DNA from: Sphingobacterium thalpophilum
GTDB taxonomy: Bacteria; Bacteroidota; Bacteroidia; Chitinophagales; Chitinophagaceae
DNA length: 33,164 bases
Direction of reading: 5' to 3'
NCBI GenBank assembly: GCA_945871875.1
Contig: CAMBYC010000021.1
Coordinates: 1 to 33,164, forward strand
Shown: piece by piece, positions 23,525 through 32,101 of the stretch
How the letters are laid out: each line of letters begins with the position of its first letter
How positions within the stretch are numbered: position 1 is the stretch's first letter
Notes under the pieces: generated by a model
What the model was told of the DNA's origin: nothing
Seen by the model: the letters and a program-made list of their open reading frames with translations, nothing else
Databases searched by the model: none
Position numbers and translations under genes: made by a program

Positions 23525-25864
23525 ATGCCATACATGAAACTTACCTTTGGTTTGTACTTGTATTTTGCTGCATCTATTTTATTAATAGCAATGCAACTCA
23601 ATTCATGTTCATCAAATCCTAATTCAAGTAATAGTCCTTCAGGGGCAATCAGTTACACTTATGATGTACGCCCCATTTTATCTGATAAATGCTTTAAATG
23701 CCATGGACCAGATGCAAAAACCCGCGAAGCGGGACTCCGATTAGATTTACCTTCCGAAGCTTACAAAGCCTTAACAGATCATCCGAATAAATTTGCATTG
23801 GTTCCAGGTAAACCTTCTTTGTCTGAAGTTTATCAAAGAATTTCTACAGAAGATACCAGCTTGCTTATGCCAATGGTTTCAAGTAAGTTGCCTAAACTAA
23901 CCCCAGATGAAATACACATCATAAAAAAGTGGATTGAACAAGGTGCAAAATATGAAAAGCATTGGGCGTTTGTGGCACCTGCACATCAACCTATTCCAAA
24001 GGTAAACGACTTAAAATGGCCTAAAAACGAGATTGATTATTTTGTTTTAAACAAAATGGAATCAAAAGGACTTTCTCCTAATGAACCAGCTGAAAAAGAG
24101 CGTTTACTCAAACGTTTGCAAATGGATCTAACTGGAATTCTTCCTACCCCTGAAGAAATAAATGCTTTTTTACAAGACAATAATCCAAACGCTTATGAGA
24201 AAAAAGTAGATGAACTCCTAGCTCGTCCACAATATGGCGAAAAAATGGCTGTTTCATGGATGGACATTGCCCGTTTTGCTGATTCTCATGGCTACCAAGA
24301 CGATAGTTATCGCTCACAATGGCCTTGGCGCGATTGGGTAATTCATGCTTTCAACACCAATATGCCTTATTCAACTTTTGTTACTTGGCAAATCGCTGGC
24401 GATCTTCTTCCTAACCCTACAAAAGAACAAATTTTGGCAACCGGTTTTAACAGAAACCACAAAATTACTGAAGAGGGTGGCGTAATTGATGAAGAATACC
24501 GTCTAGAATATGTTTCAGACCGTACTTCAACCTTTGGCAGGGCAATGCTGGCAATGACTTTTGAATGTGCCAAATGCCACGACCACAAATACGATCCTAT
24601 CTCACAAAAAAATTATTACCAACTTTTTGCTTTTTTCAATAGCGTAAAAGAAGTTGGTCTAGAATCAACAGTTGGTGGACCAGAAACCTATGCCAAAAAC
24701 CCTAGAATGTTGATTTCACGTCGCGAGATTGATTCCATAATGCCTTACATCAATAAAAGCATGATGGATACCAATAAACTAGAGGTTTCAATAATGAGCG
24801 ATTTAGACACTGCTCGCAAGACTTTTGTCCTTGCCCGTGGTAATTACGCATCACCAACCGAAGAGGTTTTCCCTTCTACACCTGCTTCTATTCTAAACTT
24901 TAATCCAGCCTATCCCAAAAACAGATTGGGATTGTCGCAATGGTTGTTTGATAAAAACAATACGCTAACTGCCCGAGTATATGTTAACCGAATGTGGCAA
25001 GAGTTTTTTGGTCGTGGATTGGTAAAATCTTCTGCAGATTTTGGCATGCAAGGAGATTTACCCACGCATCCGGCTTTGTTGGATTGGTTGGCTATAGATT
25101 TCAGAGACCACGGTTGGAACATTAAAAGGTTGGTGAAACAAATTGTTTTAACAGCCACTTACCAGCAATCAAGCAAGATATCTCCCGAAAAACTGAAAAA
25201 TGATCCTTTAAATATTTATTTGTCTTACGCTCCGCGACTTAGATATTCTGCAGAATTTATTAGAGATATTGTTTTGTCAAGTAGCGGTTTGCTTAATTCT
25301 TCAATTGGCGGACCAAGTGTGAAGCCTTACCAACCGCCAGGGTTGTGGGAATTGGCTTCATCTGGCAGAGGAATATTAAGGAAATATGTACAAGATACCG
25401 GGCAATTGTTGTATCGCCGAGGGATGTACACTTTCATAAAAAGAACTGTTCCACCTCCGTCTATGATGATGTTTGATGCCAGTAATCGAGACGAATGCCA
25501 GGTTAATCGTTACCGAACAAATACGCCTTTGCAAGCATTAATTATGCTTAATGATCCAACCGTTTTGGAAGCATCTAAGGCTTTAGCAGATAGACTTTTG
25601 CAAAAATCCTCAGACGAGAAGCAAATTGTAAGTCAGGCATTTCAAAGAATCCTTTGTAGAAAAGCCAATGATGTAGAAATTTCAAACTTGTTGGTTTATT
25701 TACAAGAAACTAAAAAGGATTTGAAATCCAATCAATCGAAGGTTGCAAAAATAATTGCAGTAGGAAAATATGTTCCAAAAGCAAAAAACAATACAGATTT
25801 AGCGGCTACCATGCAAATGATTCAAGTGATTTATAACATGCAAGAAGCCATTACAAAAACTTGA
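23525..25864 (+). CDS. Lipoprotein with planctomycete-type cytochrome c, DUF1549 and DUF1553 domains
   Basis: A 779-residue protein with a lipobox (MQLNS-C, Cys28), so probably a periplasm- or surface-facing lipoprotein. Residues 45-145 form a PSCyt1 domain with the haem motif CFKCH (Cys56, Cys59, His60) and PDAKTREAGLRLD. DUF1549 (PSCyt2) spans about 163-380 and carries a second CAKCHDH motif (Cys348, Cys351, His352). DUF1553 (PSD1) spans about 465-715 (ARVYVNRMWQEFFGRGLVKS, TNTPLQALIMLNDP). The family often carries a large insert between the last two domains; here it is short (about 80 residues). Start is ATG 23525 or 23534. It is the first gene of a four-gene operon; its stop is followed three bases later by the next ATG. 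The substrate is unknown. Confidence 0.88.
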   Translation: MPYMKLTFGLYLYFAASILLIAMQLNSCSSNPNSSNSPSGAISYTYDVRPILSDKCFKCHGPDAKTREAGLRLDLPSEAYKALTDHPNKFALVPGKPSLSEVYQRISTEDTSLLMPMVSSKLPKLTPDEIHIIKKWIEQGAKYEKHWAFVAPAHQPIPKVNDLKWPKNEIDYFVLNKMESKGLSPNEPAEKERLLKRLQMDLTGILPTPEEINAFLQDNNPNAYEKKVDELLARPQYGEKMAVSWMDIARFADSHGYQDDSYRSQWPWRDWVIHAFNTNMPYSTFVTWQIAGDLLPNPTKEQILATGFNRNHKITEEGGVIDEEYRLEYVSDRTSTFGRAMLAMTFECAKCHDHKYDPISQKNYYQLFAFFNSVKEVGLESTVGGPETYAKNPRMLISRREIDSIMPYINKSMMDTNKLEVSIMSDLDTARKTFVLARGNYASPTEEVFPSTPASILNFNPAYPKNRLGLSQWLFDKNNTLTARVYVNRMWQEFFGRGLVKSSADFGMQGDLPTHPALLDWLAIDFRDHGWNIKRLVKQIVLTATYQQSSKISPEKLKNDPLNIYLSYAPRLRYSAEFIRDIVLSSSGLLNSSIGGPSVKPYQPPGLWELASSGRGILRKYVQDTGQLLYRRGMYTFIKRTVPPPSMMMFDASNRDECQVNRYRTNTPLQALIMLNDPTVLEASKALADRLLQKSSDEKQIVSQAFQRILCRKANDVEISNLLVYLQETKKDLKSNQSKVAKIIAVGKYVPKAKNNTDLAATMQMIQVIYNMQEAITKT

Positions 25865-25866
25865 TT

Positions 25867-27324
25867 ATGGAAAAAGAATTGTTAGAACACGGTCTCGGTG
25901 TGAGCCGTAGAAAATTTATATCGAAATTGAGTCTTGGCTTGGGTTCAGCGGCATTGGGTTCGTTGTTGATTCCCGATTTGTTTTCAGGAGCAGGTTTGGT
26001 CGATGATCCAATGAAATTAGGTGTTGCACATTTTGCACCAAAAGCGAAGCGGGTGATTTATCTTTTTCAAAATGGAGCGCCTTCTCAATTGGAAACATTT
26101 GATTATAAGCCAATGTTGAACAAAATGATGGGGCAAGAATTGCCGGCATCTATCCGAAATGGACAACGTTTAACAGGTATGACGGCAAACCAAACAAAGT
26201 TTCCGCTTGTAGGCTCTTATTATAAATTTAACCAGCACGGAAAAAATGGTACATATATAAGTGAAGCTTTTCCTCATATTGGCAGTATTGTTGATGAAAT
26301 ATGTATCATAAAATCAATGCATACAGAAGCCATCAATCACGATCCGGCATTAACATTTTTCCAATCGGGTGCTCAAGTGGGTAATCGCCCAAGCATGGGT
26401 TCTTGGGTGAGTTATGGTTTGGGTACAGAAAACAGCAACCTTCCCGCATTTTGTGTATTGTTGTCTAGAGGAAAAGGAAATGGACAAGGTGTATATTCAA
26501 AATTATGGACCAACGGATTTTTAGATTCTGTGCACCAAGGGGTTCAGTTTAGTAGCGGCGATAATCCAATTTTATATTTGCAAGATCCCGACGGAATGGA
26601 TCGTGTTTCGAGAAGGAAAATGTTGGATAAAATTGCCGAAATGAACCAAATGGAATACACCAATTTCGGAGATCCCGAAATTGCGGCTAAAATCCAACAA
26701 TATGAAATGGCATATCGCATGCAAACTGCCGTTCCTGAAATTATTGATACTTCAAAAGAACCTGAAAGTATTGTAAAAATGTATGGACCAGATTGCTTGG
26801 TGCCGGGAACCTATGCTGCAAACTGTTTGTTGGCAAGAAAACTCTCCGAAAGCGGGGTTCGTTTTATACAATTGTATCACCAAGGGTGGGACCAACACGG
26901 AAATTTACCCAATGAAATGCGAAATCAAGCTTTAGACGTTGACCAAGCTTCTGCAGCTTTAATTAAAGATTTAAAGCAAAGGGGTTTATTGGATGAAACT
27001 TTGGTTATTTGGGGCGGCGAATTTGGTAGAACCAGTTTTTGCCAAGGCGAAATTAAAGAAGACAATTATGGACGCGATCACCACCCAAGATGTTTCAGTA
27101 TCTGGATGGCAGGCGGTGGCGTAAAACCTGGAATTGTTCACGGAGAAACCGATGAGTTTGGTTATAATATCATCAAAGATCCGGTGCATGTGCATGATTT
27201 TCAGGCTACTGTACTCAATTTATTAGGATTAGATCACGAAAAACTAACTTACAAATTCCAAGGTAGAAGATATCGACTTACAGATTTGTATGGGAATGTG
27301 GTGAAGGAAGTGATTAGTGGTTAG
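25867..27324 (+). CDS. DUF1501 protein with Tat-type signal
   Basis: A 485-residue exported protein. Near the N-terminus SRRKFISKLSLGLGSAALGS is a twin-arginine signal with hydrophobic core. The mature part has the DUF1501 pattern: KRVIYLFQNGAPSQLETFDY, MTANQTKFPLVGSYYKFNQH, CIIKSMHTEAINHDPALTFF, RPSMGSWVSYGLG, WDQHGNLPNEM, and VIWGGEFGRTSFCQG then GRDHHPRCFSIWMAGGG. The family has an alkaline-phosphatase/sulfatase-like fold with His, Asp and Glu metal ligands. ATG 25867 is preferred over the in-frame TTG at 25861. DUF1501 and DUF1549/1553 genes are habitually paired, which supports joint function. Its last codons and TAG stop lie inside a 7-base repeat. Confidence 0.9.
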   Translation: MEKELLEHGLGVSRRKFISKLSLGLGSAALGSLLIPDLFSGAGLVDDPMKLGVAHFAPKAKRVIYLFQNGAPSQLETFDYKPMLNKMMGQELPASIRNGQRLTGMTANQTKFPLVGSYYKFNQHGKNGTYISEAFPHIGSIVDEICIIKSMHTEAINHDPALTFFQSGAQVGNRPSMGSWVSYGLGTENSNLPAFCVLLSRGKGNGQGVYSKLWTNGFLDSVHQGVQFSSGDNPILYLQDPDGMDRVSRRKMLDKIAEMNQMEYTNFGDPEIAAKIQQYEMAYRMQTAVPEIIDTSKEPESIVKMYGPDCLVPGTYAANCLLARKLSESGVRFIQLYHQGWDQHGNLPNEMRNQALDVDQASAALIKDLKQRGLLDETLVIWGGEFGRTSFCQGEIKEDNYGRDHHPRCFSIWMAGGGVKPGIVHGETDEFGYNIIKDPVHVHDFQATVLNLLGLDHEKLTYKFQGRRYRLTDLYGNVVKEVISG

Positions 27325-27411
27325 TAGTTAGTTGTTAGTGGTAAGTAGAAAGTGATAAGTGATAAGTGATAAGTGATAAGTAGTAAGTAGTAAGTGATAA
27401 GTAGTAAGTTT
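27314..27411 (+). repeat. Fourteen-unit 7-base tandem array starting at the DUF1501 stop codon
   Basis: Contiguous heptamers of the form TTAGTNG, then TAAGTGA or TAAGTAG, run from 27314 to 27411. The first unit is inside the DUF1501 reading frame and the second gives its TAG stop (27322-27324). Because seven is not a multiple of three, stops recur in all three frames on this strand. It separates the DUF1501 gene from the beta-propeller gene of the same operon. Confidence 0.8.
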
Positions 27412-27449
27412 AACATACAAAATTATCAAATAAAACAAAATATTAAGTG

Positions 27450-28475
27450 ATGAACAGAAAATCGTTTTTGTCAACAACGGCGATGGGTACCGCTGGATTT
27501 TTAATTTCAAAAGATATGTTTGCAACACAAAAAGGTCCGGTTTATGGGCATAACGAAATGCGTTTTAGGTTAGATACCAAATGGGGTGCTCTCAATCCTG
27601 AAAAAACGCCAGTTAACGATTGTCACGAAATGGTGCAAGACAGTAGGGGTAAAATCTTATTGCTCACCAACGAAACCAAAAACAACGTAATTGTATATAA
27701 TAAGTCTGGACGACTTGTTGATACTTGGGGAAATCAATTTCCGGGGGCACATGGATTTACCATTCAACCAAATGGTAAAGACGATATGTATTTTATTACC
27801 GATACCAATCTACACCAAGTATATAAAACCACTCGTGAAGGTAAAATCATTTTTACCATCGACCCTCCAATGGAGGCGGGAATTTACAATAAAAAGCAAG
27901 CTTTTGTTCCCACAGAAACAGCTGTTTTAGAAAATGGTGAGTTCTATATTGCAGACGGTTATGGTGCTCAATACATATTGCATTATGACGCAAATGGAAA
28001 GCTGTTGAATTATTTTGGTGGAAGGGGCGTAGGGGATGAACATCTCGATAATGCACACGGAATTTGTATTGATTACAGAAATCCAACCCCAACATTAATA
28101 ATTACCGATAGAAGTAGGTCAGTATTTAAGAAATTTAGTTTAGATGGAAAGTTGCTTGAAATAATTCCAGTTCCGGGGGCAGCGGTTTGCAGACCAGTGA
28201 TTAAAGGAGATTATTTATATGCGGCAGTTTTGCGTTCACCAGATTTGAATACCCCATCTTCAGGATTTGTAGTCATATTAAACAAAGACAATAAAGTGGT
28301 TTCCACTATTGGCGGTTCTGAACCAATCTATGAAAACGGTAAGTTGAATCCATTAAAACAAGTGGATAAATTGTTTAATCATCCACACGATGTTTGTGTT
28401 GATGATGAAGGAAGTATTTATGTGGCACAGTGGGCATCTGGAAAAGTATATCCCTATAAATTAAGCAAAGTTTAA
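27450..28475 (+). CDS. Exported NHL-type six-bladed beta-propeller protein
   Basis: About 341 residues from ATG 27450 (a GTG codon precedes it). The N-terminus NRKSFLSTTAMGTAGFLI is a signal with only one arginine, so Tat-like but not canonical. The remainder is a string of propeller blades: MVQDSRGKILLLTNETKNNV, IVYNKSGRLVDTWGN, YIADGYGAQYILHYDANGKL, NAHGICIDYRN, LIITDRSRSVFKKFSLDGKL and FNHPHDVCVDDEGSIYVAQW, typical of NHL repeats. No catalytic cluster can be assigned; NHL propellers may bind ligands or act as lyases. Its stop overlaps the next start by one base (TAATG), so translational coupling is likely. Confidence 0.85.
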   Translation: MNRKSFLSTTAMGTAGFLISKDMFATQKGPVYGHNEMRFRLDTKWGALNPEKTPVNDCHEMVQDSRGKILLLTNETKNNVIVYNKSGRLVDTWGNQFPGAHGFTIQPNGKDDMYFITDTNLHQVYKTTREGKIIFTIDPPMEAGIYNKKQAFVPTETAVLENGEFYIADGYGAQYILHYDANGKLLNYFGGRGVGDEHLDNAHGICIDYRNPTPTLIITDRSRSVFKKFSLDGKLLEIIPVPGAAVCRPVIKGDYLYAAVLRSPDLNTPSSGFVVILNKDNKVVSTIGGSEPIYENGKLNPLKQVDKLFNHPHDVCVDDEGSIYVAQWASGKVYPYKLSKV

Positions 28476-30619
28476 TGAAAACAGTTAAGGCAATTGGCAA
28501 CAGTTTGGCATTTGGCGGAATAATATTTTTGATAATATTGTTTGTTTTTGATCAAAGACTTCATATTCCAGCTGCACTTCAAGTGATTGGACGTATGCAT
28601 CCACTGTTGCTGCATTTTCCAATTGTATTGATTGTGATTTCTTTCATCAGTTATTGGATCAAACCTGTTGCTGCATTAGAAAATATTTGGGAGAGTGTTC
28701 GACTTTTTGCGGCACTTACAGCAATTGGGAGTGCAATTATGGGTTTGATGTTGTCAAAAGAACAAGCAAATTCAGGAGATATAATTCTTTGGCACAAATG
28801 GAGCGGTATAAGTTTGGCGTTGGTTGCTTATGTATTGTATCAATTTCACAACCAAATTGCACAGCAACAAGTGGCGGCTAAATCTATTGCCTCAGTATCT
28901 TTATTGTTGTTGATGGTTACTGGCCATTGGGGAGCAACGCTTACACATGGTGAAGATTACCTCACCCTTCCTTTGATGGCATCAAAAACCATTAACATAA
29001 AACCTGAAGACGCTGAAATCTACAACCACTCAGTTGGATTGCTGTTCCAATCTAAATGCGGAAAATGCCACCAAGGAAACAATAATAAAGGAGCATTGTC
29101 TCTTTCAGACAGTATCGGCATTATAAAAGGAGGAAAATCTGGCTTTTTTGTAGTTGCCAACGACCTCAATAAAAGCTTATTGTTTCAACGGTTAAGTTTG
29201 CCGTTGGATGATAAAAAGCACATGCCGCCGCCCAATCATCCACAATTGTCGCAAGACGAAATCTTATTGTTGCAAGCTTGGGTAAAAGCAGGAATGCCTT
29301 TTAAACAAAGGATATTGGATCGTCCACAAGACGACAGCTTAAGAATATTTGCAACTGCGTACAGTACACCATATTTTGCAGTTTCAACAGAAGAAGTATA
29401 TGCTTTTGAGGCAGCCGATGCATCAACAATAAAAAAGTTAAACAATAATTTCCGGGTAATCAAACAAATTGGTCAAAATTCTCCAGCTTTGGCTGTTTCC
29501 TTCTATGGAAAAAACAATTATTCGTCTGCTTTGCTGCAAGAATTAGAACCAGTGAAAACGCAAATCATACAGTTGTATTTGTCTAAAATGCCTGTATCGG
29601 ATAAAGATTTGCAATGGATTAGCGGATTAACAAATTTGCGTAGATTAAATGTGAATTATTCAGATATTACCGATGAAGGGGTAAAATTATTGTCGAACAT
29701 GCAAAATTTATCAGCAGTTTCCTTTTCAGGAACTGCGGTAACGGCTTCGGGAATCAAAGCATTGATAGCCAGTCCAAAAATAAAAGAATTGTATGTTTGG
29801 GATAGTAAAGTATCGCGTAGTGATGTTGTCAATTTAAATAAGGCATTTCCAAAAGTTCAGATAGACAATGGATATTTAGAAATGGATACGATGAAGGTAA
29901 AACTGAATGTTCCATTTGTTGATGTAGAAAGTGGTTTTTTAAAGAATGACACCCAAATTGTAGTAAAACATCTTTTAAGGGGGGTAACCCTTCGATATAC
30001 TTTAGATGGTAGCGACCCAGATAGTTCAAACGGGAAGGTTTATAACGGACCCGTTACTGTTTCGGCACCTTTAACTTTTACCATAAAGGCGTCTAAAGAA
30101 AGTTGGGTCAATAGTGATGCAGTCAAAAGAGATTTTTTGAAAGTTGGTTATCCAATAGTAAATACCAATTTTATAAAAGCTGCAGATAAGAGGTATAATA
30201 AAGATTCTGCCACTACTTTAACAGATTTAGATTTGGGAGATGCAGAAGATAAAGGAAATAAGTGGTTGGGTTTCATTGATAAAGATGCAGAAATTGCATT
30301 TGATATGGGAGCTACGAAAACGATAAATAATGTGTTGGTGAATACTTTACATCATCTTCCGGCAAGGGTTTTTCCGCCGGTTTACATTGCCGTTCAAGGC
30401 TCTTTAGATGGAAAAAAATGGAACACATTAAAATTCTTTAAACCCGAAACGCCTAAAAAAGATATGGCGGTGGTTGCCAGTATGTATAAGTTTGATTTCC
30501 TAGAAACTAAGGCAAGGTATGTAAAACTTATTGCCAAACCATTGATGAAAGCCCCAGAATGGCACGTAGGAAAAGGAAAATCCTGCTGGTTTTTTGTGAG
30601 TGAGGTGGTTATTAATTAG
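28475..30619 (+). CDS. Multidomain membrane protein: DUF2231, c-type haem site, leucine-rich, chitobiase-C-like and discoidin-like domains
   Basis: A 714-residue protein. The first 155 residues hold about five hydrophobic helices with GRMHPLLLHFPIVLIVIS, the DUF2231 block. A PSCyt1-like domain follows with SKCGKCHQG (Cys195, Cys198, His199) and later LDDKKHMPPPNHPQLSQDEI. Leucine-rich units follow (ISGLTNLRRLNVNYSDITDE, MQNLSAVSFSGTAVTASGI), then a chitobiase/hexosaminidase C-type module (GVTLRYTLDGSDPDSS, YNGPVTVSAPLTFTIKA) and a C-terminal discoidin-like domain (AEIAFDMGATKTINNVLVN, YIAVQGSLDGKKWNTLKFF, ARYVKLIAKPL). The order suggests a haem protein anchored in the inner membrane and reaching into the periplasm with ligand-binding ends. 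It is the last gene of the operon; its stop sits in a 7-base repeat array. Confidence 0.85.
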   Translation: MKTVKAIGNSLAFGGIIFLIILFVFDQRLHIPAALQVIGRMHPLLLHFPIVLIVISFISYWIKPVAALENIWESVRLFAALTAIGSAIMGLMLSKEQANSGDIILWHKWSGISLALVAYVLYQFHNQIAQQQVAAKSIASVSLLLLMVTGHWGATLTHGEDYLTLPLMASKTINIKPEDAEIYNHSVGLLFQSKCGKCHQGNNNKGALSLSDSIGIIKGGKSGFFVVANDLNKSLLFQRLSLPLDDKKHMPPPNHPQLSQDEILLLQAWVKAGMPFKQRILDRPQDDSLRIFATAYSTPYFAVSTEEVYAFEAADASTIKKLNNNFRVIKQIGQNSPALAVSFYGKNNYSSALLQELEPVKTQIIQLYLSKMPVSDKDLQWISGLTNLRRLNVNYSDITDEGVKLLSNMQNLSAVSFSGTAVTASGIKALIASPKIKELYVWDSKVSRSDVVNLNKAFPKVQIDNGYLEMDTMKVKLNVPFVDVESGFLKNDTQIVVKHLLRGVTLRYTLDGSDPDSSNGKVYNGPVTVSAPLTFTIKASKESWVNSDAVKRDFLKVGYPIVNTNFIKAADKRYNKDSATTLTDLDLGDAEDKGNKWLGFIDKDAEIAFDMGATKTINNVLVNTLHHLPARVFPPVYIAVQGSLDGKKWNTLKFFKPETPKKDMAVVASMYKFDFLETKARYVKLIAKPLMKAPEWHVGKGKSCWFFVSEVVIN

Positions 30620-30657
30620 TAGTTAGTATTTAGTAGTTAGTATTTAGTTGTTAGTAT
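30616..30657 (+). repeat. Six-unit 7-base array at the stop codon of the multidomain gene
   Basis: Heptamers TTAGTAG, TTAGTAT, TTAGTAG, TTAGTAT, TTAGTTG, TTAGTAT start at 30616, and the TAG at 30617-30619 is the stop codon of the gene. The same family as at 27314-27411, facing an inverted array at 30685-30709. Confidence 0.8.
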
Positions 30658-30684
30658 TATTGGGTTTGTTCGAAATACTTACAC

Positions 30685-30709
30685 CTAACCACTAACTACT
30701 AACCACTAA
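30685..30709 (-). repeat. Short inverted 7-base array at the stop codon of the truncated ATPase gene
   Basis: On the minus strand TTAGTGG, TTAGTAG, TTAGTGG units read through the last codons (LVVSS) and the TAG stop (30692-30694) of the ATPase remnant. Together with 30616-30657 it makes an imperfect long hairpin between two convergent genes. Confidence 0.75.
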
Positions 30710-32101
30710 ATTCACCTTATACACCTCAAACCACATCACTGAAACAAAAGACACCATCGCACAAACCAAAAATTGAATATTGCTAATAGCTTCTATTTTG
30801 AACAGTTGCTGCAATATTGGAATTGTGTTTAATGAAACTATAAAAATCACAGAAACAAATAATATAATTGGCACATAACTGTTTTTGTATTTTATGGTTT
30901 TTGCCAATGTTTGAGAAAAACTTCTATCTACAAAAGTGAGCAGCACATTGCTGATTACCAAAGAATTGAATACAATTCCTCTTACTTGTTCTAACGGAAT
31001 ACCCTGATTCATATAATAATAATACAATCCTAACACCCCGCCTGAAATTACCAACCCTTGAACAATACAAATCAATAACTCGTCTCTCCTAAAAATTCCA
31101 ACATCCCTATTTTTTGGCAATTGTTGCATCGTATCTCCTTCAACCGGCTCGTTTTCAAAAAATATTGAACAGGTTGGACCCATAATCATCTCCAAAAATA
31201 TTACGTGAATTGGCGTGAATATATTGGGATACATCCAACCAAACAATACCGGCACTGCTGCAGTAAAAATAATGGGAATATGTATCGATATAATATATCT
31301 AATCGCTTTTTTCAAGTTGTTAAAAATCTTTCTTCCTTCAGCAATTGCAACTACTATTTTTTCAATATTATCATCCGTAATTATTAAATCTGCCGCTTGC
31401 CTTGCAATGGCTGTTCCCTTTTCTCCCATAGCAACGCCGATATTTGATGCTTTTAGGGCTGGTGCGTCATTTACACCGTCGCCTGTCATGGCTACAATAT
31501 CTCCATTGGCTTTTATCGCATTTATGATTTTTAACTTTGCCTCGGGAAACATTCGGGCAAAAATTGTAAACTCATTTACCGTTTTTTGTAACGCTTCATC
31601 TGTTAGCTGTATAATTTGATCGCCACTTACACATTTAATTTCTAACATACCTATTTGATTACCAATACTTATTGCAGTTTCAGGATAATCCCCCGTAAGC
31701 ATTTTTATCTTGATTCCAGCATTATAAAATTGCTTAAAAACCTCGTTCATATTTTTTTTTGGAGGATCATATAATGCAATTAATCCCTGAAACTGCCAAT
31801 TGAATTGGTCCGAATCTTCAGGAAAATCTTGATTTTCGGGAAACGCATTTGCTACACCTAAAACTCGATAACCATGCAAAGCCATTTCATTTACTTTAAT
31901 GTTCACCAATTCTCGGTCTACTGCTGATAATTTACAAATATTGATGATTCTCTCTGCCGCTCCTTTTCCAGCTACAATGGTTTGATTATTATAGCTGAAA
32001 ACGTGCGTCATCATTGGCGGCTTGCCTTGTAATGGATACTCGTGCACCAAGGTATAATTTTGGCGGGTATCATCTTTTATAAATTGTGTAAATGCCGCAT
32101 A
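30692..32101 (-). pseudogene. C-terminal half of a P-type cation-transporting ATPase (5'-truncated)
   Basis: The frame reads AAFTQFIKDDTRQNYTLVHE then YPLQGKPPMMTHVF (nucleotide-binding domain), KIKMLTGDYPETAISIGNQI, DIVAMTGDGVNDAPALKAS (hinge), NIGVAMGEKGTAIARQAADL, then six hydrophobic helices such as HIPIIFTAAVPVLFGWMY and VIFLEMIMGPTCSIFFENEP. This is the second half of a P2-type, Ca2+-ATPase-like pump. Helices 1-4, the actuator domain and the DKTGT phosphorylation site are missing, so it cannot pump. Homology goes on upstream of the first possible starts (TTG 32048-32050, GTG 32045-32047) to about 32100, overlapping the end of the baeRF gene in another frame, with no start codon. It looks like the product of a deletion rather than a designed short gene. 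Confidence 0.85.

Noticed and set aside
27314-27411. Heptamer array as a CRISPR array
   Set aside because: Units are seven bases and contiguous, without spacers, and no cas gene is present.
27328-27528. A minus-strand ORF rich in LITYHL/LLTTYH repeats
   Set aside because: It is simply the antisense translation of the heptamer array plus the start of the propeller gene.
31215-31619. A 134-residue plus-strand ORF opposite the ATPase remnant
   Set aside because: It is a shadow of the conserved hinge and membrane part of the P-type ATPase; its hydrophobic look comes from the antisense of transmembrane codons.
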